From Sphagnum compactum (Eukaryota; Bryophyta; Sphagnopsida; Sphagnales), in contig OZ234497.1 in assembly GCA_965153455.1 (NCBI GenBank), forward strand, positions 2,108,001-2,172,000: a stretch of 64,000 nt of DNA, read 5' to 3'. Below, piece after piece: positions 23,170 through 36,705 of this stretch (its first letter is position 1; every line of letters starts with the position of its first letter). The notes beneath the pieces were generated by a model. That model was not told the DNA's origin. It did no database searches and worked only from the letters and a program-made list of their open reading frames with translations. The translations under genes and the position numbers were made by a program.

Positions 23170-25230
23170 CACCCCTTCTTGCATTAGGGTAGGAAAAATT
23201 TGTGTTAATGTTCCTTGACTTTTCCTACTGCAATAAAAAGTAAAGAAAACCCAGTTGGGTTGTCTTAAGTGTTGAGCTTGCAGATGGTGTTCTTGGAGTT
23301 TGTGCAAAAGAAAAGAGATCCAGAATTCAACTGGTTGTGGGCAAGGTTATTTTTCCTCCTCAATTTTGCAATATTGAAAATTTGGTGATTTGTTTTCCAA
23401 AATGTTGCCAAAATTAATAGAATTTACACTAGAACAAAATCAATTTTGTATTTTGGATTTAAGGATGGGAAGAATGAAATTAGGATAGATGGATTTGGGG
23501 GGGGGGGGAAGAGAAAAAGATATGTTTTTGTTTAGTCTGAACATTTGGAGGATGAAAAATGATCACAATGTTTGCAAATTATGCTTGAGTGAATTATTTG
23601 TCTTTTAGAGGATGATTAAGTCCCTCTCCAAAATGGACCACTCTTTTGTTGTGTAGAGTTGGGCTATCTGGAGAGATTGAATCTGAAAAGGTTAGCTTTG
23701 TCAACAACTCTCATGGTGCTCGGTGAATGTATATGCCAAGTTTTTGGACAACTCAAACGACTAGTCCTAATTCCTTTAGGAGGACTAGCTGTAAGTTTAG
23801 TTTTTAGATTTTGGGGGCACGACGAGACATATGAGAGCAACCATTTTTTTGGAGCAAATGAGGAGGATGACGATGACATCAACATTAGTATCAATAGGCA
23901 ACAAAACAACTAAGGTGAAGAGGCCAAGGAAAGGTGGGTTTTGTGTTTTTTTTTTGGGTTTTGTTTTGTGGTGGGTCCTTTTTTTTTACATTTTTGTCAA
24001 GCCCATAAAGTTCTTTATCACCAAGAATCTAGTTATTACTTAAAAATTAAGCACAATAGAGAGTTTCTACCACAAGGAAAGATTTTGCCATGGTCTTGGT
24101 TTTTCTTAGTTTTTGTCAGCATATTTTTGCAATGTATTTTGATTGTGAAACAAAATATGACACCATTTTATAATCATTTTATCTTTAAAATAATTACATG
24201 GGCACCTCTTAAACATCCTAAAATTTAAGATTTGTGAAATATATATATAAATTCCACAAAAATCATGTACAAAAGGACTTCATAGAACTATTTCATAAAG
24301 TCTTTCTATAAAGTCCTTATATTTCCCTGTTATCTTGAAAATGGTTTGGAAACCCTTATTTGAATTTCCCATGACATTTATGAAGGTGCAAAGACTAATA
24401 AATGATTCCATCAATGCAAATTTTGAAAATTGTGAATCCATATGCACACCCTGTGTATTGTTTCAAGGGGTCAAATTAAAAAGACCCTCATTTGAAATGT
24501 TTACGTTATTTTTTTATTTTTATTTTTTTCACAAGTAAATGTAGTTAAAATTATTAAATTGAGTCCGTTTAAAATAATTATTATAACAAATACATGCACC
24601 ATACATTTGAACCCATAGAGGCGTAAAAAAATTGGCATGTTACATGATTTTATGAACATTTTAATTTGCAATTACTCTTTATGACATGATGTACAAATGA
24701 CATTTTGTTTTGCATTGGATAAGTTGGCACAATACGCCTATGATGTGATAGCTTGGTATTTGTTCCTCCTATTACCCCAATGGTGTCTTGTTTTGCTTGC
24801 TCAAGGAGGGGCCATTGGGCATAGGGAAATGATGATCCGATTCAAATGTTTTTTAGCAAATGATTGGGAAAACCTATAAGAAGAGTTTTTTTTACAAGCC
24901 CAAATTTTAGCAACAAGTTTGAACTCAATGCCTCATGTCCAACATGATCTTCCAACTCATAAATGTTTTTTTGGTAGTTTAATCCTTGGACATGCAGGAG
25001 AATATTTTCGAACAACATGTGCTCTAACACCATTTTCGTTTACACCCACATCCTCCAACTCCACTTTAGCTTTCATCGCTTTACATCTTCAAATGGTTTT
25101 TCTTGTTTTTTTTGGAAGATTATGAACCATATCGAAACCTTGAACTTTCATTTGACTCCTTTAAGCTAACATTCCAATGCATGTTAAATTTATCTACAAG
25201 TGGTTTTTCTGGGATGATCTTTGAACACTT
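23170..25230. other. Gene-free stretch
   Basis: AT-rich with several short frames but no recognisable exon. Contains a run of 12 G at 23497-23508. Frames at 23659-23913 and 23941-24228 have no recognisable domain and no splice support. Confidence 0.5.
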
Positions 25231-25236
25231 CTAAAT

Positions 25237-27470
25237 TTGTTTTCATTTAGGAGATTCTATGAATGGATTCCCACAATCATTTCAACTTTTTTCTCATATC
25301 ACCCAAGGTTACATTCCACGTCTAATTACACATATTTTTGGGGCAACCCACCTCTTAGCCATGACCACGCTTTTAGGTGGAGTTCAACCTTGGTTGCTGT
25401 AGGGGAAGTGTTATATCAACTCACAAGCCACACTTTATGTCTTCAATTTTGTGATGCATTTGCAACCCATTTCACCCCACACCAATTTAGAGTACCAACC
25501 GAGGGTGGATATGAAACAATAATCCATGGCACCAGGTGCGTTTTGGACCTTCACACCCAACTGGGTTGTCTTCTAGTTGAACATGGCGAATGTTTTTAAT
25601 TCAATGTTAAAAGGGGTCATATTTCAAAAACTTCGTGCAACATGTGGGGACATCATATAACTTATCCCCTTTGAATCTCCTTTGTTTTACAGTCACCGTA
25701 ACCATGATGGCGATGTCACAGTTATTTCATTTACCATAAGAATTTGTTAAAGTGATCCTTTGGGAAGGGCGTTATTTGCCTTAGTTCACCTTAAAACACT
25801 ACATTCTATAGCTACCATTTTTCTTCTTGTTTATTTCCATCCATTGTAGACGACACTCACATCATTAGCTCCCCTTCCATTGTATCCTTTACATATAAAC
25901 ATTTTCAGACTAAACTTCGTGCGATATGTTTTTCTATCCAACCTTTAAAATGTGTAAGATGGTCCCCTCTAGCATGTCACCTGACTTCGACACCCCATCC
26001 CAATTTAACACACCATGAAAATGAATTAGAGTCTTGGGGGTTCCATTAAGCACCTCATCATTCAAATCATCCTTTCATCAAAGATACCTTGTTAAAAAAT
26101 GTTCAACATGTTAACCTTTTCCTTAGATGTGGCGATGTCCAGGTATTTTTTTAGAATTTTAACTCATTGTTACACACAACGGCCATCATATTTATTACAT
26201 TGCACACTTTCTCCCACTTTCATAAATTCCCAAGTGTTTCATTTGACTTTTCCTTCCTTTCCAGTGTTTAGACGCCTTTTGGGTCCAAGGTCTTTTGATA
26301 GCCTTGAAGGGCCTCTAACAATAAACAACCCTCTTTCCCGATAACTCTTAGTGGCATCAGGCTCATATCGACATCCACCATCACCCCAATAAGTTATTTA
26401 AGGATTTGGGCCTTTGTAGCTTCAATTATAGTCGTTAGGTTCATGATCAACCAACGTCCCTTCCTTCTTGAAGCTTTAGCACAAGTTGACGACAACACCT
26501 TCCCTTTCCAACAACACTTGAAGGCATCATGTGATCTTCTACTACCCCCAGCACAGGCATGTCTCCTCCATTTTGAACAACTCATTGAACAATAAATGGT
26601 TGATCTTCAAGATTCCATTTCGAAATGTTTGCACCATCATACCTTCTTTAGCATGCTCTCTGATAGGATACTTGAAACCCATTGTGCCTAGATTTTATCA
26701 TGTTCTGGCCCTAAGGTGGGCATTTGGTTTATAGCTCAATGAATCTTCCCAACCTTTCAATTATCTTCCCCAATTTTTTCCACAGTGTTCCAGATGTAGT
26801 TTGGATTACCACATCCCTCAATTACAAGCCTCCCCCAATGTGTGTGCACACATCCCATTGACCCTATGGGTATCCACCTCTTATGTTACACCCATGGCAA
26901 TGAACACACATGGCCCCAAGATGTCGTTCGTGACACTTTTACTGCCATTATGCGAGATGTCGGCTTCCATGTGGGATGAAAACAACTCCATGCACTTCCT
27001 TCAACCACATTCAATTCCTCTCGTCGATAAATTGACATTGTGCTGATGGAATTCACACTTTAGTTGACGTTGTCATAGTTGACCCAACCTATGTAGATCT
27101 ACTTCCCTGATCTTACATAACTCAAAGATTTGTTATCTTTGATGTAGTTCAAGCCAAAAAAAGGAGCTACCGCTATCGACACCCCACCGATAAATTCTTC
27201 CTTTTAACAATTGAAGGATTTGGATGTTTAAACAAATAGGCCGATGTGTTCTTACACAATTGTGCCAATATTATTTAGAGCATAAAAGGGCCAAAAGGCC
27301 TTCCCCTTTCTATCTTGGTTATTTTTTTTCATCAAAAAATTTCAATTACATTGCAAAAGATACAAGCATCCTCCATCTTAAGTTAGGCAGTAGCAATATG
27401 CCTAGCTACTTTTCAACTTCCACCCCTTTAGAACACACCCCCCACCGCCACAATTGACCTATTACAAGTG
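25237..27470 (+). mobile_element. Decayed non-LTR-type reverse transcriptase element
   Basis: Plus-strand translation in changing frames gives an ordered set of blocks from a plant retroelement protein. They are FCDAFATHFTPHQF then GGYETIIHGT (about 25447-25530), ILTHCYTQRPSYLLHCT (about 26155-26205), GPRSFDSLEGPLT (about 26283-26320), YLKPIVPRFYHVLALRW (about 26670-26720), and the terminal TIDLLQVID before a stop at about 27465. I associate this block order with a reverse-transcriptase ORF common in non-seed plants and conifers. That is recall, not a search. Stops and frameshifts interrupt it throughout and the longest frame is 120 codons, so it is inactive. Confidence 0.7.
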
Positions 27471-29600
27471 ATTGATTGTTGAAATGAAGAATTTTTGACA
27501 TCCAATTTGTACTAACTTCACATCCTTTTAAATTATCCCTTGTTTTTAATACCTTTGTACATTTTCCAAATATTGTAGTGTGTTTTATAAATAAAGTTTT
27601 ACAAGGTTTTGATGAAACAACTTCATTAATAATAGAAAATTGAGATGATTCTAAGTTTGAAAACTGTAGATTTTTTGTAGCACAATTGGAGGGCATCTTA
27701 CCCCCACAAGTTTCCCCAAATGAGGAAATAAGTTTTCTTGTTTCCTATCCTACTCAATTTTGTCTTTGTATGTTATAGTTGTCTTTCCAATGAATTTCGA
27801 GACATATATAATAAAACAGAAATTCTCCCATTTCTTTACACTAGGTAAGGACCAGTGTTGGCTGGTTACCTAATTTGGCTGGTTAGAACCATGGGTTCTA
27901 GTTCTGGTTACCCAAAACCGGAACCAAAACAAGGTCTGGTTTCCAGAATTGGAACCCGAGTGAATTTTTAATTTTTCAACAACCCAACAAGAAACAAATC
28001 TGAGGTTCCAATTTTTTTTTATATAGGTGGTATATATATAATTTATTTACCCATTGAATAAGCTTATATTAGCATTTTGAAAAATTCATCAAGTTAGGGT
28101 CCAAGTATTTTTTTTAAAAAATTTGATAAATGGATAGGGTCAGGATACCCTTTTATCATATACCCCTTTTCTGGGTGAAAATGGGTACATATGTATTTAT
28201 TTATTTATTATAAAATGAAGGAAAGTGTCCACATTTCGAATTAAGGAAAAAAAAAAAAAAAACAGAGATCAAATATAGCGTCAAAATGCAAGAATCAAAA
28301 TGTTTGATTCATCTTTTGACTAGGATAAACAGGCTTATGAGTGAACACTTAATGTATCATAAGAAAATGGTGTCATGGTTGACACTCAATTGGTGATGAA
28401 GTCTAAAAATAAGTCGTAGCTCGTCTATAAGTGGACTAATAGACAATTGAATAATCAAATTTTGTTAAGTAACATGAAAATTATGGCTCTCCAAAGCAAA
28501 GGGGGTCTTCCATTTGAAATATATCTTTACCACACACACTTACCACTTTTGACATTGCACTTCTACCACAAGTTAACAATCCTCAATTTTATCCCATATG
28601 GTTTGCCCAAAGTTCTCACCTTCTTAACGATATACTTGGGCCACAACAGAAACTTTGCATCTTTAGAAAACAACTTATATTTTGAGAGCTTCCTACCTTT
28701 CAATTTCTTTTTTGATTTTTTTGGTGATGGGGCAATCAAATTGGCTAATTGCCAAACAAAAAACACAAAAAAAAGATATGGAAGACCTCTTTTTTTTGTT
28801 AATATAACTAACAAGCTTTAGGGTTTAAGACATATTTACTCTAATTTTTAAAACTTGGATGCCAAAACATATATGGCTATGGGTACAAGTATTTTTTAAC
28901 ATATATTCAAGGTTATAAATAGAGTATATTTTTAAAATTTACATACCCTTGAATATAAAATTCATTAAAATTCATTGATTTGGAAAAAGTAAGTTAAAAT
29001 AAATAATATATCGTATATGTACTTGATGGGTACATTTGAGTAAAAAACTTACCCACAATATTGGTCTTTATTTTTCACAAAGGTAACAATCAATAAGTTG
29101 GGCCAAGAAATCCAATGGAAATATATTATATAGTTTCAAGCCTTTAGTTGAATGTTCATATTTTTATCATTGGGTTCTTCCCATGAGAAATTTATTATTT
29201 CTATATTATGGCAACAACTTGTAGAATTACCATACTAGCTTGATAGATTTGACATAATTAATTATCAGAAAAAAATTAGCGATTTTCAAATATTTAAAAA
29301 ATTAATTGTGCTGAAATCTTGAAAATGCCTTTAATATTTTAATTGGAAATATTGTACCTTGAAAATAAATTTAAATGTCAAATAATAGTTTTTCCAAATA
29401 TTCTTATAATATTATATATATATATGTAGAAATATTTGGCACAAAAGTGCCAAACCTAGTAAGGTAGAACAATATTCAAAATGCTATGATATTGGAAAAG
29501 CCATGATAGGATTGAGATTTTATGTAAGGTAACACCTTATTTTGAAAGTGTTGTCTAATGCAAAACACCGTGGTAGAAAATTATTATTTTTCAGTTTTTC
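27471..29600. other. Gene-free stretch with a GGTT/AACC word array
   Basis: At 27855-27990 the words GGTTC, GGTTACC and GGAACC recur on both strands, in the style of the array at 19195-19445. A poly-A run lies at about 28243-28261. The frame at 28447-28821 (124 codons) has no recognisable domain. Nothing else is seen. Confidence 0.5.
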
Positions 29601-29609
29601 CCTATGATA

Positions 29610-29720
29610 CTTGAACTAGTTATGAATTGAAAACACATTTAGTAAAGATATAAGTAGGAAACTAAACTAATACTCTTAACAATTGTCGTGCATTACCATA
29701 TTAACACTTACAATTGTCAT
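29610..29720 (-). repeat. Possible LTR relic, left copy
   Basis: The order 'aaaacacatttag ... aaactaaactaatactcttaacaat' occurs here and again at 33840-33903 as 'aaaacacatttag ... aactaaactaacattcttaacaat'. The two flank the gypsy coding remains and are about 4.2 kb apart, as expected for decayed LTR ends. Full LTR borders are not visible. Confidence 0.45.
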
Positions 29721-29949
29721 TGTCCACACACACACAAACCAAATAACATACATCACACCTTAAATGATGCATCATTTTTAAAGCACCCCCTTATTTGGCG
29801 TTAAGGTCACCTTAAGCTAAATAACAACATAAGACATGTTTTCTATAAATCCACCATGAATGAACACTTCAATAGGCCAAGTGAAAATATAAGCCCTATC
29901 ATTATTTGCTTAATTATGATCCCCCCAAATCCTTTAACCTAAGGTGAAT

Positions 29950-32900
29950 CGTCATGGGGGAAAATTTAAGATATTCTTACTATCTAAATACGGGAATAGG
30001 TACCTAGGTCTATTTAATGCGCCAAAGGCAAAACTATTTTCTAACCAATATTTCTTCCCAGGGTGTGTAACACATCCCATATGCCAACCGTAGGAATATT
30101 GATCACAAATCAACATAATAGTTGCCTTTGAAGATTGCTTGCACAACATACATTGTAAGTTGATAGGATCAACAACAAAAAATGGGCTAATTCAACAACT
30201 CACATTAAGAAGATAACATGGCATGCACTTATGTGCTTGGTGTTTTCATGTTTAACCATTTGGCCCTTCAACAATAACAAAGGTAACACCTCATGTACTC
30301 GCAAAATGATATGCCATGTAGTCAGGTCCAGGGCAATCAATGTTGTTTATTACAAGTACACATAATCTCTCAACTCGAATATATGAACTTGAAATTGATA
30401 ACCACCTTTTTGAATAATGACATAACACAACATATCCCAATGTCGAAAAATTATTAAATTATCCATAATCAATGGCATCACGTGCCGAAATAGAGTTGTT
30501 TGTTGTTCGCATGCCTAAAACCACACATTTACATCACCCAAATTGAATATTGCCATTGCATTTCGTTACATTGAAGTTAATAGCTTGAACTCATGGTCGA
30601 ACATTAAAATTTATGATGAGAGTAAAGCATGAAAAAAACTTGTTTATTGAGCCTATAGCTCATGATTAACCATGGTAGCTATAAATCTCATTTTTTAACA
30701 TGACTTTTTTTAAGCCTACGCTTTCACAAACCCCATTTCACCATCTGCACCATCCAATCAACTAATTTGTATACTTTAGGATGGTCTCATGAAATTGTAT
30801 GACAATTGATCAATGATTTTTCACATAACTATTGGAACTCCCCATAAAATATCGTACCTTGCTCAATAAATATTTTGGCTAGAGCACCAAACTTGTTAAC
30901 ACTTTGTCAAAAAATGCATAAATAGTTGCCTCATTACTACGATTTAATGATGACACCAACTCTAGCCACTTTAAGAAATGTTTGATCATAACCAAAACAT
31001 ATTGGTTATGTTGCATTATTTAATATTCTATGTCAGCAAAATTCAAAATTTGATGATAACCAAGCCCCATCATGGGCAATGGCTATAAAGAGGTGTAGGT
31101 GTGTTGAATGATGCTCGCACTTAATCACACCACAAATTGAAAAAAAATTGTCAAAATTGTAGATGCATCCCTCACCATTAATATTGTGCTTGGAGTAAAC
31201 TGTAAGTTTGTTGGACCCCAAAATAGCCCAACTTTTCATGAACATGTCATACAAGGTCATCACATTATTATGGGTGAAACACCACCTACATTCATCAATT
31301 TGTCCACACATGTAAGAGGGAATTACCTTTTCACTTGAATTATTTGGCACTATGCATGATCTAATCACATTCCTTTGGTGTCCATCCAATTGAGACTTCA
31401 CTTGCTTGCTTATATGTAATAACATGTGCATCCTCATGTATGTATAGGGCACCATTGCCCTCCAGTTGAATGTTTACATCATGAGAATCCCCATTGCCCT
31501 TGTTAATTTGAAATATCTTGTTAGAACACCCCAACATTGAACAAAGTACATAAGTATGCCGAGATGTGCCATCTTGGTGCCGCTTCCAAATTTGTATCAC
31601 CATGCAAATGAACCACAATGGTATCCTCATCCTTGGAACTTGGGTTCCAATTTAATTCATCGACATCCCTATTGACCCTACCAACCTTGGGGACAATGTC
31701 AAAATCATACTCTTACAAGATAGCTTCCATTTTGCCATTTTTTAATGAAATGACTTGATTCCATCAAAAACTTAAGTGGCTAGTGATTTGTAACCAAAGT
31801 GAATGAACTACCATATAGATAACACCATAATGATGAAAAAACCCAAACAACATCAAAATATTCCCATTCATACAACTTATATTTTGCTTATGTCATATTG
31901 TTGGATTGATCAGCATATGTCACCATGAACTTTCAACCATCATCATCAAGTTGGGTAAGCATGGCCCCCAACCTTAACTTACTTTAGTCAATGCATAGTT
32001 GCAAATACAGGAATTGAAATGAACTTAGCCTTCAACTCCTAAAATGCATGCTTTTGCTTCATCTCAAATGTATTCCTCATCAATCTTCATTTATTGGGTT
32101 AAAGTTTTAGTAGTGTTGTTAAATCCTTTAACAAACCTCCAATAATAGTTACATAAGCCTATAAAATTTCATTAACTTCAATGTTTGGGGCACTTGTGAG
32201 ATGGCCCCAACCTTGGCCAAGTTCTAAACCTTTAATCCACCAAGATAAATCATATGCCCTAGGTATTCCACCTAACATTGGAAGAACTAACATTTTCCAT
32301 GATGTAATTTAAGGTTGTGGTCTTTAAATCGATCTAACACTTCATGTGGATGTAAGGTGCAATCCCTTGAAATTAGGCTAAAGATGATGATGTTGTTTAT
32401 GTAACGTTTGGCAAAATCAAAACCTGCCAACATTTGATCCATGATTCTTTGGAATTCTACAAGGTGTTCTTCAAACCCAAGGTTAAGATCACCATTGGTA
32501 CAAACAGTCTTTCCCACGAACATCTATCCCCCCCAAAATGACATCTTGACCTTGTCAGCTTTTAATGATAATTAATGGTAGCCAAATTACAAGCCCAAGG
32601 TACTAAAAACCTTGGCATGCCCAAGGGCATCAAAGATTCTTTGGTAAGGGCATGATATATTTGTTCGAATGTGTTTCATTTGTTCGCAAGATAGTGATCC
32701 CCACACATGCAGTGTTTAATCCAATTGCTAAATAATTTTTTTTTCACTAGCATCATTATTGTAAAGCATATTCACCCCTAGACAATTATACTAAACTAGC
32801 CTCCAAATTTTTTGTTATTTGAGCTTGAACCAAAACCATTTCCACCTCATTAAGACTGCAAGGTTACAAAAAAATCAAATCATCATCCTTAAGTATGATA

Positions 32901-33400
32901 TAAACTTTTGTCCTACCAATTGGCTTAATCCCTATCAAATTGAATACAAAACATCCAATTTAACTTTGCAATAGCCATTGTATTTTTCACATTTCATTTC
33001 ATGTAATTGTTGGACCAACATCTAATTCTCATGTTTTTGTGGTCATTAGTACTTTGGGTTGAGGTGACAAAATACCCCCAATTCTCAAGGTTAAAGGTGT
33101 TGATTGTGATTGTTCTGTAAAATGGTGGAGGTTATCAATTGACTTGGTGCCCCCACATCACAAACCTCCAATCCAACACTCCAAAATCCCTCTTGATTCC
33201 AAATCCCACAATTGCAAAAGATGTACAACTTGACATGTCATAACATCACCCATTTTTGTATCAACATGAAATCTCAATTGAAGGTGTAGTTCATGTGAAA
33301 GATGGGGTGGACAAAGTGGGTGTGAGTAGGCAAAACATCTTTGTTCCGCCAATGCCAAATAGGAAATCCATGTGGGGCAACCAAGGTCTCTAACCTACCT
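29950..33400 (-). mobile_element. Decayed Ty3/gypsy retrotransposon
   Basis: Minus strand, read 33.4 to 29.95 kb. Reverse transcriptase words at 32523-32287 include FEEHLVEFQRIMDQML, then YINNIIIFS (in place of the YxDDI catalytic box) and DHNLKLHHGKC. RNase H words near 31960-31750 include YLYGSSFTLVTNH and PLKFLMES. Integrase-region remains lie around 31630-30300. At the 3' end (30149-29952) is a PHD-like finger with MLCKQSS, MLICDQ and YGWHMGC. Multiple stops and frameshifts make it inactive, and both catalytic Asp of the RT box are changed to Asn. Domain order RT, RNase H, integrase fits Ty3/gypsy. Gag and protease were not recognised. Confidence 0.85.
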
Positions 33401-33819
33401 CAAAATCTGCTTAGGTGAGAGGCAACATGTGGTGCCAATGCAAAAGTGCATGGCCCACTCCCTCTCATCCACATTGGGCTCTTCCATACTAAACGAATTA
33501 GAGTCCGAAACCATCCTTGGGCCTCCATCTTGAAATGCATGGAAGTGTGAAAATTTCTAAAATGTCAATAAAGTTGTTCGTGGAAGTCCAACCCTATTGA
33601 CCATTGCCAAAGTGGTTGGTCATCGCGGCAAAATGTGCATGACTAGTTTCTTGGATCTAATATGTCATCACTAGGCATGTGAGTGACTTTAAGATGAATC
33701 AATATGTTTGTTGGATCACTCGTGGTGTTGTTAGGTTACTCCATATCCATCAAAATCAAAGGGCAAGTGAATTAACTATTGTAGCATCCACTTGCATTCA
33801 TTCACCGATTCACACTTGA

Positions 33820-33910
33820 ATTGGTTCTAAGCTAAAACACATTTAGTTGCATTAATCTAGCTTAGGATTTACCTAAGCAACTAAACTAACATTCTTAACA
33901 ATGTAACAAC
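33820..33910 (-). repeat. Possible LTR relic, right copy
   Basis: Partner of 29610-29720 (see there). It lies upstream of the reverse transcriptase on the minus strand, in the place of a 5' LTR. Confidence 0.4.
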
Positions 33911-35540
33911 TACTCTTTCAAAGATATGTATTAAATGTTTCATAAAAAGATTTTAGAAAGTTGGATGGTTCAAGAAATTTTTTGTCTTTAAAAGATGAAA
34001 AAAAAGGTGGTCCAATTGTTTAATGGTTCCCATTGTGCATGAGAGTTTTTCCCTCTTCTTTTTCAATTTTCAGATGTATCATTAGCAAGCATTCCAAGAA
34101 AGATTTAACATCAACTTGCAAATTTTTGTGAAAAATAGACAAGCAATAAAAGATTGGTAAAAGTTTGGCCCCAAACAAAAACTTAAGTGAAATGTGACGA
34201 AATTTTCTTCATAAGTTCAATGTCCTCAAAAAGTTGGCATTTGATTATTTCAAAAAAGAATATTTGTGACAAATACACTCCCATTTTACTTTTCAAGGTC
34301 ACCGTAGTATCTTAATGGATTTAGTGGTGATTCAATTTCAATTTGTAAATTCTTGAGTTTTTCAGAAATTTATTGTGCAAAGTGCTAAAAACTTGAAATT
34401 TCAAGCTACATAATGGCCAAAGCTTTGAAAATCTAAGGACCATCATTCTTGGTCATTAGCATGTTTTTCGTTTTTTCTTTTCTTTTTGCTGTCACAATGT
34501 TACATGCTTCATTTGATTAGTAAATTGACCTTGAGATTTGGTGGAGATTGAAATAATGAGAGTGCAAACGTTTAATGAATACCATTGTGTAAATTTTAAA
34601 ATTTGACACAAGATTATTTCAAAAACATATTTCCCTAAAAATCAGTAGCTATATAAAACTCACTCATTGTCAATAACACAAATTCTTAACACAAATTCTT
34701 CACACATGCTAGTGTAATCCATTGTAGTTTCAAATTTGTAGAGATGAACTAGAGGGTCAAAAACAAGAATTAAAAAAACATAAAAACAAATACAAATAAG
34801 AATCAAGCAACATGACACATGAATATTATGTACCAATTTGCATTGAAATTGATTGACATCTTCATTCATGCCAAAATTACAAGCTGAAAATTTTGGAAAA
34901 TATTACATTATATGTCAAAATACTTTCCCATAAATAAATAAATAAATTGTTCAAAACTAAGGTGCACTTATTTGTTAAGGTACTATGGTAGGATGTACAT
35001 GATACGTTGTCAATAGATAGGTACCCATTATCATGGAGTGGGTAATTTGGGGAGGCGAAAAAGGGAAATGAACACAGTTAGGAAAATAAATTCCTAACAA
35101 CCAAAGAATTTAAGCAGCATCCAAATCAAGAGGTCCAATTTTTTCCCCTTTGGGGGAGGGTGGGGTGTTGTTTGTTGGGTGCAAGACGGGGAGCTAGTGA
35201 ACTAGCAGCCACCTAATTGTTAGTTCACTGAGCTAGAACTACAAAAGAGTGCAGTGTTCATGACATGAATACCGATGTTTGTGTAGTTGATGATCTCTTT
35301 CTGTTGTTACCAATAAATCAGTGATAGATAGCAATGACACATATATTTGAGGTTTTTGAGCTCGAGTGCGTGTACCTGTTCTCTTTTGGATTCATTTCCC
35401 ATTTGCTGTCCTTCAAACACATTCCTTTATGTTGTTAGCGTTTCTCCACCATGCCATTCATACTCGTGAGGCTTCTTGACCAAACCCAATAATCATCTCT
35501 CATGTGATGAAAAATTGCAATCTTTTCAGATTTCTGGGAG
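33911..35540. other. Gene-free stretch downstream of the XLG gene
   Basis: AT-rich without recognised exons until about 35140. From there the composition rises toward the XLG terminal exon, and 35150-35540 may be its 3'UTR on the minus strand. Frames at 34660-34869 are not supported. Confidence 0.45.
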
Positions 35541-35544
35541 CACA

Positions 35545-35758
35545 TTACATTGCAATTTCAGATGATGGGGACATGAATCCTCCTTCTGTGGTGGCTGCCT
35601 CACAAGCCTCACTTCTGAGCAGCTGAGCAAGTCTCAGATGCTCTCCCAGGAAGGAGCATCGGCCCAACGTAGATGATGCTTCACTCAGTGTGAAGTCATC
35701 AGCTCTGAAACTTGATGCAGTGGCACAGTTGATGTGAAGGAGTCTCTGATTGTTCACC
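35545..35758 (-). CDS. Candidate C-terminal exon of the XLG gene
   Basis: A 214-base open stretch on the minus strand is preceded by an acceptor (CTGTCCAG) and ends in TAA. XLG exon 8 carries a good donor, CAGAAG followed by GTAAAA, at 36710/36709, which leaves two bases of a codon; the first G here completes it. The spliced product would end in about 71 extra residues rich in Ser and Ala, including EASSTLGRCSFLGEHLRLA and ending SPSSEIAM. If the splice is not used, TAA in the same donor ends the protein at 36706. Phase match and protein-like composition favour a real exon. I cannot confirm conservation. Confidence 0.55.
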
Positions 35759-36705
35759 CTGGACAGTGAGCACGAGATGTTTCAGGTGTTCCTATGCAGT
35801 CACCCGGAAGACATGTTCACTTTTGTCTTCCTGCTGCAACCATGGTACATTAGAAAAGAGCAAGACGACAGCTCACACTGAAAAAAAAGAAAGAAGGAAT
35901 AAGAAGGATGAGAAGCAGCAGGAAGAGGAAGTGGGAAGGAAAGTGACATCCAAGGAAGGAATTCACCCATACCTAGTTGGCAAAGCAGCAGCAGCGACAT
36001 CAAGTCCACTGCCTCTTTTGCTCCCCCACAGCCGGCAACAAGTCCATAGGCACGATGTAAAACTCAGGCCACCATTTTACATTTAGAGTTGAAGAGAGAC
36101 TTAAAACCCACAAGGCAGACAAGAGCCACCGCCACAGAGAACCCACAAGAGGAGGAATTATGCTCCCAGTTTCTCTTCATTGAACAGCAGCAACCATTTT
36201 TGAGGAGGCTTGGGTTCTCTTTGAATTACTGCATCAATTTCAATGACAACAAGGTATAGGGAGTGATGATAAATGATCCTTGAATATCTAAGATGGCTAT
36301 GTTCTCAGATCTGAGAAATCTAATGGTGACCAGAGTCCCCAATTAGAAAAGATAAGGGGAAAACTCTGAAGTGCTTACAATAATCTACACACGAGCTTGC
36401 CTCACATTCTGCAAGCTTTTGAATCTCATAGTTCACATTGATTTAGTGGTCAGATCAATTTTGCCTCACTATGTGCCTTCCCTTTTATGAAACATCTCAT
36501 CTCTACAAAGTCCTTCACAATTTCAACCCCATCATCGACAGGGGGAAAAGTTAATACTGATTTCTGTCCCTGTTGATGTACAAAAACCCACCACCCAAAG
36601 GAAGTCAGATGAAACTGCATGCATTCTATTAGTGTAGAGGAGTTGAGGAAGGAGAACTGACAAACTTAAATGGCAAAAATGAGATCTGGGCGGAACTTGG
36701 GATTT

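Noticed and set aside
28447-28821. 124-codon plus-strand frame
   Set aside because: AT-rich, no recognised domain, with an equally open antisense frame.
35766-36086. 106-codon plus-strand frame
   Set aside because: Lys/Glu low complexity inside the proposed last intron of XLG; no domain.
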